A stretch of DNA of 64,000 nucleotides from Romanomermis culicivorax (Eukaryota > Nematoda > Enoplea > Mermithida > Mermithidae): positions 422,665-486,664 of the forward strand of contig CAWUHX010000248.1 of the NCBI GenBank assembly GCA_963922205.1. The letters are read 5' to 3'. This document shows positions 57,600 to 64,000 of this stretch, piece after piece. Made by a program: the position numbers and the translations under genes. The notes under the pieces are model-generated. The model searched no databases. It was not told the origin of the DNA and saw only the letters and a program-made list of their open reading frames with translations. The first letter of the stretch is position 1, and each line of letters begins with the position of its first letter.

Positions 57600-60500
57600 G
57601 AGGGGGCTTTGTTATAAAACGATTTTATGTGATTGCATTTATTTCTCAATCAAACAGTATGTGAATCACAATAGCCAGAGACACAGTCCCACTACAGGAC
57701 ACTGTCTTACAGACTAAGTTAAAGCTTTATTTGATTTCAGGCCCTGTAAACAAAAGTAATATCAAAAATATTTTTCCAAATCTGAGATTTTACAGTTTTG
57801 TCATCTATTGAATACAGAAGAGTAAAATAAGAATACCAAGATGAGCTTTTTGACTGCACAAGAACATTGAGACTGAGGTTTAATTGGATTGATAAGCCAG
57901 ACTATCTCAGAGTTGCTAGAGAATTGAGGATGTGTTGAAAAATGATTTAATGCCACAAAGTTCTTTTCTGAATCAACCAACCTGTTAATCACATATGCTA
58001 GAGAAGCAGCTCAACTTCAGGTCTTTGTATTTCATGATAAATCCATGATTTATCTGATTTTGGGTCATGTTGAGAGTAGGAGTCACTGAAATATGTCCTC
58101 AAATCTGAAATGCTGCAGTCTGGTCATCTATTGAATACAGGAGGTTATGAACAAGAAATCCCAGAAGAGCTTTTTCAGCTCAAAAGAATTTTGAAACTAA
58201 GGTTTTTATTGGATTGATGAGGCAGGCTATTTGAAATTGTCTAGATAAAGGGGGCCTTTGTTATAAAACGATTTTATGTGATTGCCTTTATTTCTCAATC
58301 AAACAGTTTGTGAGTCACAATAGCCAGAGACACAGTCCCACTACAGGACACTGTCTTACAGACTAAGCTCAAGCTTTATTTGATTTTACCCCCTGTAAAC
58401 AAAAGTAATAATTAAAATATTTTTTCAAATCTAAAATTCTACAGTTTTGTCATCTATTGAATACAGAACAGTAAGAATAAGAATACCAAGATGAGCTTTT
58501 TGACTGCACAAGAACATTGAGACTAAGGTTCAATTGGATCCATAAGCCAGACTATCTCAGAGTTGCTATAGAATTTTTGATGTGTTGAAAAATTATTTTA
58601 TGCCACAAAGTTTTTTTCTGAATCAGCCATGCTGTGAATCACATATGCTAGAGAAGCAGCTCAACTTCAGGTCTTTGTATTCCATGATAATACCATGATA
58701 TATCTGATTTCCGGTCATGTTGAGAGTAGGATTCATCAAAATATGTCCTCAAATCTGAATTGCTACAGTCTGGTCATCTATTGAATACAGGAGGTTATGA
58801 ATAAGAAATCCCAGAAGAGCTATTTGATCTCAGAAGAAATTTGAAACTAAGGTTTTGATTGGATTGATGAGGCAGGCTGTTTGAAAGTGTCTAGAGAAAG
58901 GGGGCCTTTGTTATAAAACGATTTTATGTGATTGCGTTTATTTCTCAATAAAACAGTTTGTGAATCACAATAGCCAGAGACACAGTCCCACTACAGGACA
59001 CTGTCTTACAGACTAAGTTAAAGCTTTATTTGATTTCAGGCCCTGTAAACAAAAATAATTTTAAAAATATTTTTCGAAATCAGTGATTCTACAGTTTTGT
59101 CATCTATTGAATACAGAAGAGTAAGAATAAGAATACCCAGATGAGCTTTTTGACGGCACAAGAACATTGAGACTAAGGTTTAATTGGATTGAAAAGCCAG
59201 ACTATCTCAGAGTTGCTAGAGAATTGGGGATGTGTTGAAAAATTATTTAATGCCACAAAGTTTTTTTCTGAATCAACCACGGTGTGAATCACATAATCCA
59301 TGATTTATCTGATTTCCGGTCATGTTGAGAGTAGGAGTCACTAAAATATGTCCTCAAATCTGAAATGCTGCAGTCTGGTCATCTATTGAATACTGGAGGT
59401 TATGAAAAAGAAATCCCAGAAGAGCTATTTGATCTCAGAAGAAATTTGAAACTAAGGTTTTGATTGGATTGATGAGGCAGGCTGTTTGAAAGTGTCTAGA
59501 GAAAGGGGGCCTTTGTTATAAAACGATTATATGTGATTGCCTTTATTTCTCAATCAAACAGTTTGTGAATTACAATAGCCAGAGACACAGTCCCACTACA
59601 GGACACTGTCTTACAGACTAAGCTCAAGCTTTATTTGATTTTACCCCCTGTAAACAAAAGTAATAATTAAAAAATTTTTTAAAATCTGAAATTCTACAGT
59701 TTTGTCATCTATTGAATACAGAAGAGCATGAATAAGAATACCAAGATGAGCTTTTTGACTGCACAAGAAAATTGACACTAAAGTTTAATTGGATTGATAA
59801 GCCAGACTATCTCAGAGTTGCTAGAGAATTGGGGATCTGCTGAAAAATGATTTAACGCCACAAAGTTTTTTTCTGAATCAACCACGCTGTGAATCATATA
59901 TGCTGGAGAAGCAGCTCAACTTCAGGTCTTTGTATTTCATGATAAATCCATGATTTATCTGATTTCAGGTCATGTTGAGAGTAGGAGTCACTAAAATATG
60001 TCCTCAAATCTGAAATGCTGCAGTCTGGTCATCTATTGAATACTGGAGGTTATGAACGAGAAAGCCCAGAAGAGCTTTTTCAGCTCAAAAGAATTTTGAA
60101 ACTAAGGTTTTTATTGGATTGATGAGGCAGGCTATTTAAAAGCGTCTAGAGAAAGGGAGTCCTTGTTATAAAACGATTTTATGTGATTGCCTTTATTTCT
60201 CAATCAAACAGTTTGTGAATCACAATTGCCAGAGACACAGTCCCACTACAGGACACTGTCTTACAGACTAAGCTCAAGCTTTATTTGATTTTACCCCCTG
60301 TAAACAAAAGTAATAATAAAAAAAATTTTAAAATCTGAAATTCTACAGTTTTGTCATCTATTGAATACAGAAGAGCATGAATAAGAATACCAAGATGAGC
60401 TTTTTGACTGCACAAGAACATTGACACTAAAGTTTAATTGGATTGATAAGCCAGACTATCTCAGAGTTGCTAGAGAATTGGGGATCTGCTGAAAAATGAT

Positions 60501-63420
60501 TTAATGCCACAAAGTTTTTTTTCTGAATCAACCACGCTGTGAATCATATATGCTGGAGAAGCAGCTCAACTTCAGGTCTTTGTATTTCATGATAAATCCA
60601 TGATTTATCTGATTTCAGGTCATGTTGAGAGTAGGAGTCACTAAAATATGTCCTCAAATCTGAAATGCTGCAGTCTGGTCATCTATTGAATACTGGAGGT
60701 TATGAACAAGAAAGCCCAGAAGAGCTTTTTCAGCTCAAAAGAATTTTGAAACTAAGGTTTTTATTGGATTGATGAGGCAGGCTATTTAAAAGCGTCTAGA
60801 GAAAGGGGGTCTTTGTTATAAAACGATTTTATATGATTGCCTTTATTTCTCAATCAAATAGTTTGTGAATCATAATAGCCAGAGACACAGTCCCACTAGA
60901 GGACACTGTCTTACAGACTAAGCTCAAGCTTTATTTGATTTAACATCCTGTAAACAAAAGTAAAAACTAAAATATTTTTTCAAATCTAAAATTCTACAGT
61001 TTTGTCATCTATTGAATACAGAACAGTAAGAATAAGAATACCAAGATGAGCTTTTTGACTGCACAAGAACATTGAGACTAAGGTTCAATTCGATCCATAA
61101 GCCAGACTATCTCAGAGTTGCTATAGAATTTTTGATGCGTTGAAAAATGATTTTATGCCACAAAGTTTTTTTTTGAATCAACCATGCTGTGAATCACATA
61201 TGCTAGAGAAGCAGCTCAACTTCAGGTCTTTGTATTCCATGATCATACCGTGATATATCTGATTTCCGGTCATGTTGAGAATGGGATTCATTAAAATATG
61301 TCCTCAAATCTGAAATGCTACAGTCTGGTCATCTATTGAATACAGGAGGTTATGAATAAGAAATCCCAGAAGAGCTATTTGATCTCAGAAGAATTTTGAA
61401 ACTAAGGTTTTGATTGGATTGATGAGGCAGGCTATTTAAAAGTGTCTAGAGAAAGGGGGACTTTGTTATAAAACGATTTTATGTGATTGCATTTATTTCT
61501 CAATCAAACAGTATGTGAATCACAATAGCCAGAGACACAGTCCCACTACAGGACACTGTCTTACAGACTAAGTTAAAGCTTTATTTGATTTCAGGCCCTG
61601 TAAACAAAAGTAATATCAAAAATATTTTTCCAAATCTGAGATTTTACAGTTTTGTCATCTATTAATTACAGAAGAGTAAAAATAAGAATACCAAGATGAG
61701 CTTTTTGACTGCACAAGAACATTGAGACTGAGGTTTAATTGGATTGATAAGCCAGACTATCTCAGAGTTGCTAGAGAATTGGGGATGTGTTGAAAAATGA
61801 TTTAATGCCACAAAGTTCTTTTCTGAATCAACCAACCTGTTAATCACATATGCTAGAGAAGCAGCTCAACTTCAGGTCTTTGTATTTCATGATAAATCCA
61901 TGATTTATCTGATTTTGGGTCATGTTGAGAGTAGGAGTCACTGAAATATGTCCTCAAATCTGAAATGCTGCAGTCTGGTCATCTATTGAATACAGGAGGT
62001 TATGAACAAGAAATCCCAGAAGAGCTTTTTCAGCTCAAAAGAATTTTGAAACTAAGGTTTTTATTGGATTGATGAGGCAGGCTATTTAAAATTGTCTAGA
62101 GAAAGGGGGCCTTTGTTATAAAACGATTTTATGTGATTGCATTTATTTCTCAATCAAACAGTATGTGAATCACAATAGCCAGAGACACAGTCCCACTACA
62201 GGACACTGTCTTACAGACTAAGTTAAAGCTTTATTTGATTTCAGGCCCTGTAAACAAAAGTAATAACTAAAATATTTTTTCAAATCTAAAATTCTACAGT
62301 TTTGTCATCTATTGAATACAGAACAGTAAGAATAAGAATACCAAGATGAGCTTTTTGACTGCACAAGAACATTGAGACTAAGGTTCAATTGGATCCATAA
62401 GCCAGACTATCTCAGAGTTGCTATAGAATTTTTGATGTGTTGAAAAATGATTTTATGCCACAAAGTTTTTTTCTGAATCAGCCATGCTGTGAATCACATA
62501 TTCTAGAGAAGCAGCTCAACTTCAGGTCTTTGTATTCCATGATAATACCATGATATATCTGATTTCCGGTCATGTTGAGAGTAGGATTCATCAAAATATG
62601 TCCTCAAATCTGAATTGCTACAGTCTGGTCATCTATTGAATACAGGAGGTTATGAATAAGAAATCCCAGAAGAGCTATTTGATCTCAGAAGAAATTTGAA
62701 ACTAAGGTTTTGATTGGATTGATGAGGCAGGCTATTTAAAAGTGTCTAGAGAAAGGGGGCCTTTGTTATAAAACGATTTTATGTGATTGCGTTTATTTCT
62801 CAATCAAACAGTTTGTGAATCACAATAGCCAGAGACACAGTCCCACTACAGGACACTGTCTTACAGACTAAGCTCAAGCTTTATTTGATTTCACCCCCTG
62901 TAAACAAAAGTAATAACTAAAATATTTTTTCAAATCTAAAATTCTACAGTTTTGTCATCTATTGAATACAGAACAGTAAGAATAAGAATACCAAGATGAG
63001 CTTTTTGACTGCACAAGAACATTGAGACTAAGGTTCAATTGGATCCATAAGCCAGACTATCTCAGAGTTGCTATAGAATTTTTGATGTGTTGAAAAATGA
63101 TTTTATGCCACAAAGTTTTTTTCTGAATCAGCCATGCTGTGAATCACATATTCTAGAGAAGCAGCTCAACTTCAGGTCTTTGTATTCCATGATAATACCA
63201 TGATATATCTGATTTCCGGTCATGTTGAGAGTAGGATTCATCAAAATATGTCCTCAAATCTGAATTGCTACAGTCTGGTCATCTATTGAATACAGGAGGT
63301 TATGAATAAGAAATCCCAGAAGAGCTATTTGATCTCAGAAGAAATTTGAAACTAAGGTTTTGATTGGATTGATGAGGCAGGCTATTTAAAAGTGTCTAGA
63401 GAAAGGGGGCCTTTGTTATA
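57600..63420 (-). repeat. Second set of block duplications in the right array
   Basis: The unit with CCAACCTGTTAATCAC at about 57977 recurs at about 61838 (offset 3861 bp). The unit with GAATACCCAGATGAGC and TTTTTGACGGCAC at about 59131 recurs at about 63636 (offset 4505 bp). Two neighbouring units at about 62240-63550 share CACATATTCTAGAGAAG and stand 650 bp apart. Two more at about 59830 and 60480 share GGGGATCTGCTGAAAAATG and TATATGCTGGAGAAG, also about 650 bp apart. Confidence 0.72.
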
Positions 63421-64000
63421 AAACGATTTTATGTGATTGCGTTTATTTCTCAATAAAACAGTTTGTGAATCACAATAGCCAGAGACACAGTCCCACTACA
63501 GGACACTGTCTTACAGACTAGGTTAAAGCTTTATTTGATTTCAGGCCCTGTAAACAAAAATAATTTTAAAAATATTTTTCGAAATCAGTGATTCTACAGT
63601 TTTGTCATCTATTGAATACGGAAGAGTAAGAATAAGAATACCCAGATGAGCTTTTTGACGGCACAAGAACATTGAGACTAAGGTTTAATTGGATTGAAAA
63701 GCCAGACTATCTCAGAGTTGCTAGAGAATTGCGGATGTGTTGAAAAATGATTTAATGCCACAAAGTTTTTTTCTGAATCAACCACAGTGTGAATCACATA
63801 ATCCATGATTTATCTGATTTCTGGTCATGTTGAGAGTAGGAGTCACTAAAATATGTTCTAAAATCTGAAATGCTGCAGTCTGGTCATCTATTGAATACTG
63901 GAGGTTATGAATAAGAAATCCCAGAAGAGCTATTTGATCTCAGAAGAAATTTGAAACTAAGGTTTTGATTGGATTGATGAGGCAGGCTATTTAAAAGTGT

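Larger units (their letters stand above)
46733..64000 (-). repeat. 650-bp satellite array, minus orientation (about 27 units, runs off the window)
   Basis: The reverse landmark CCTGTAAAC recurs about 27 times, from about 46897 to 63547, at steps of about 605 or 650 bp. Units are more varied than in the left array. A distinct subtype has GCTATAGAATTTTTGATG and GATAATACC(G/A)TGATATATCTGATTTCCGG (for example near 52200-52360, 54110-54250, 57260-57410, 58560-58710, 61120-61270, 62410-62560, 63060-63220). The 45-bp deletion type also occurs (for example near 49077, 52929, 54834, 56088, 59293, 63797). Blocks of several units are repeated, showing recent unequal exchange. Small open frames on the minus strand at 53349, 57801 and 61662 are incidental. 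Confidence 0.96.

Noticed and set aside
33022..64000. The right arm as an assembly fold-back copy of the left arm
   Set aside because: The arms differ in subtypes, order of short units and block duplications, so one is not a mirror of the other. The join itself still deserves long-read confirmation.

Overview
This is a eukaryotic window made almost entirely of repeated DNA: the 5' half of an rDNA unit, two opposed arrays of a 650-bp satellite, and one large decayed LTR retrotransposon. The 18S, 5.8S and 28S sequences are those of an animal. A nematode is the likeliest host, judged from the rRNA variable regions, the spacer layout and the general look of the sequence, but the species cannot be named without a database search. 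No single-copy host gene, tRNA gene, CRISPR array or bacterial-type operon is visible.

Layout. (1) 1-6526, transcribed right to left: 28S 5' end (1-398), ITS2, 5.8S, an unusually long ITS1 of about 2.2 kb, complete 18S (3406-5219), external spacer, and about 5.5 copies of a 109-110-bp intergenic-spacer repeat that run into a gap. ITS1 and ITS2 carry a family of small stem-loops that share a nearly invariant 7-base loop but have different, complementary stems. (2) 6527-6626: a 100-N scaffold gap, so linkage of the rDNA to everything rightward rests on scaffolding. (3) 6627-33021: 40 full satellite units plus a partial one, in plus orientation. Each 650-bp unit is a dimer of two diverged halves of about 325 bp. 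(4) 33021/33022: the satellite flips orientation; 33022-33537 and 46733-64000 are the same satellite on the minus strand (about 27 more units, more heterogeneous, with visible block duplications). (5) 33538-46732: a 13.2-kb Ty3/gypsy-type element inserted into one minus-oriented satellite unit, with TGTTG...CAACA ends and a 4-bp TATT target duplication.

The retroelement carries, in order, gag, protease, reverse transcriptase, RNase H and integrase (34155-40031), broken by frameshifts and two in-frame stops and with Asn in place of catalytic Asp in both RNase H and integrase. About 6 kb of extra sequence lies between integrase and the 3' LTR. Its sense strand holds the remains of what looks like one very long additional open reading frame (about 41114-45760): an N-terminal domain with the hallmarks of a DEDD-type 3'-5' exonuclease (RNase D/WRN fold), unknown domains, a proline-rich and basic linker, and an Arg-rich tail. 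An exonuclease-like gene in the position where retroviruses carry env is the most unusual feature here.

The LTRs differ in length (375 and 571 bp) because of one 196-bp indel, and their differences are clustered in the 3' third. The copy is dead and not recent. Its interest lies in what its intact relatives would encode.
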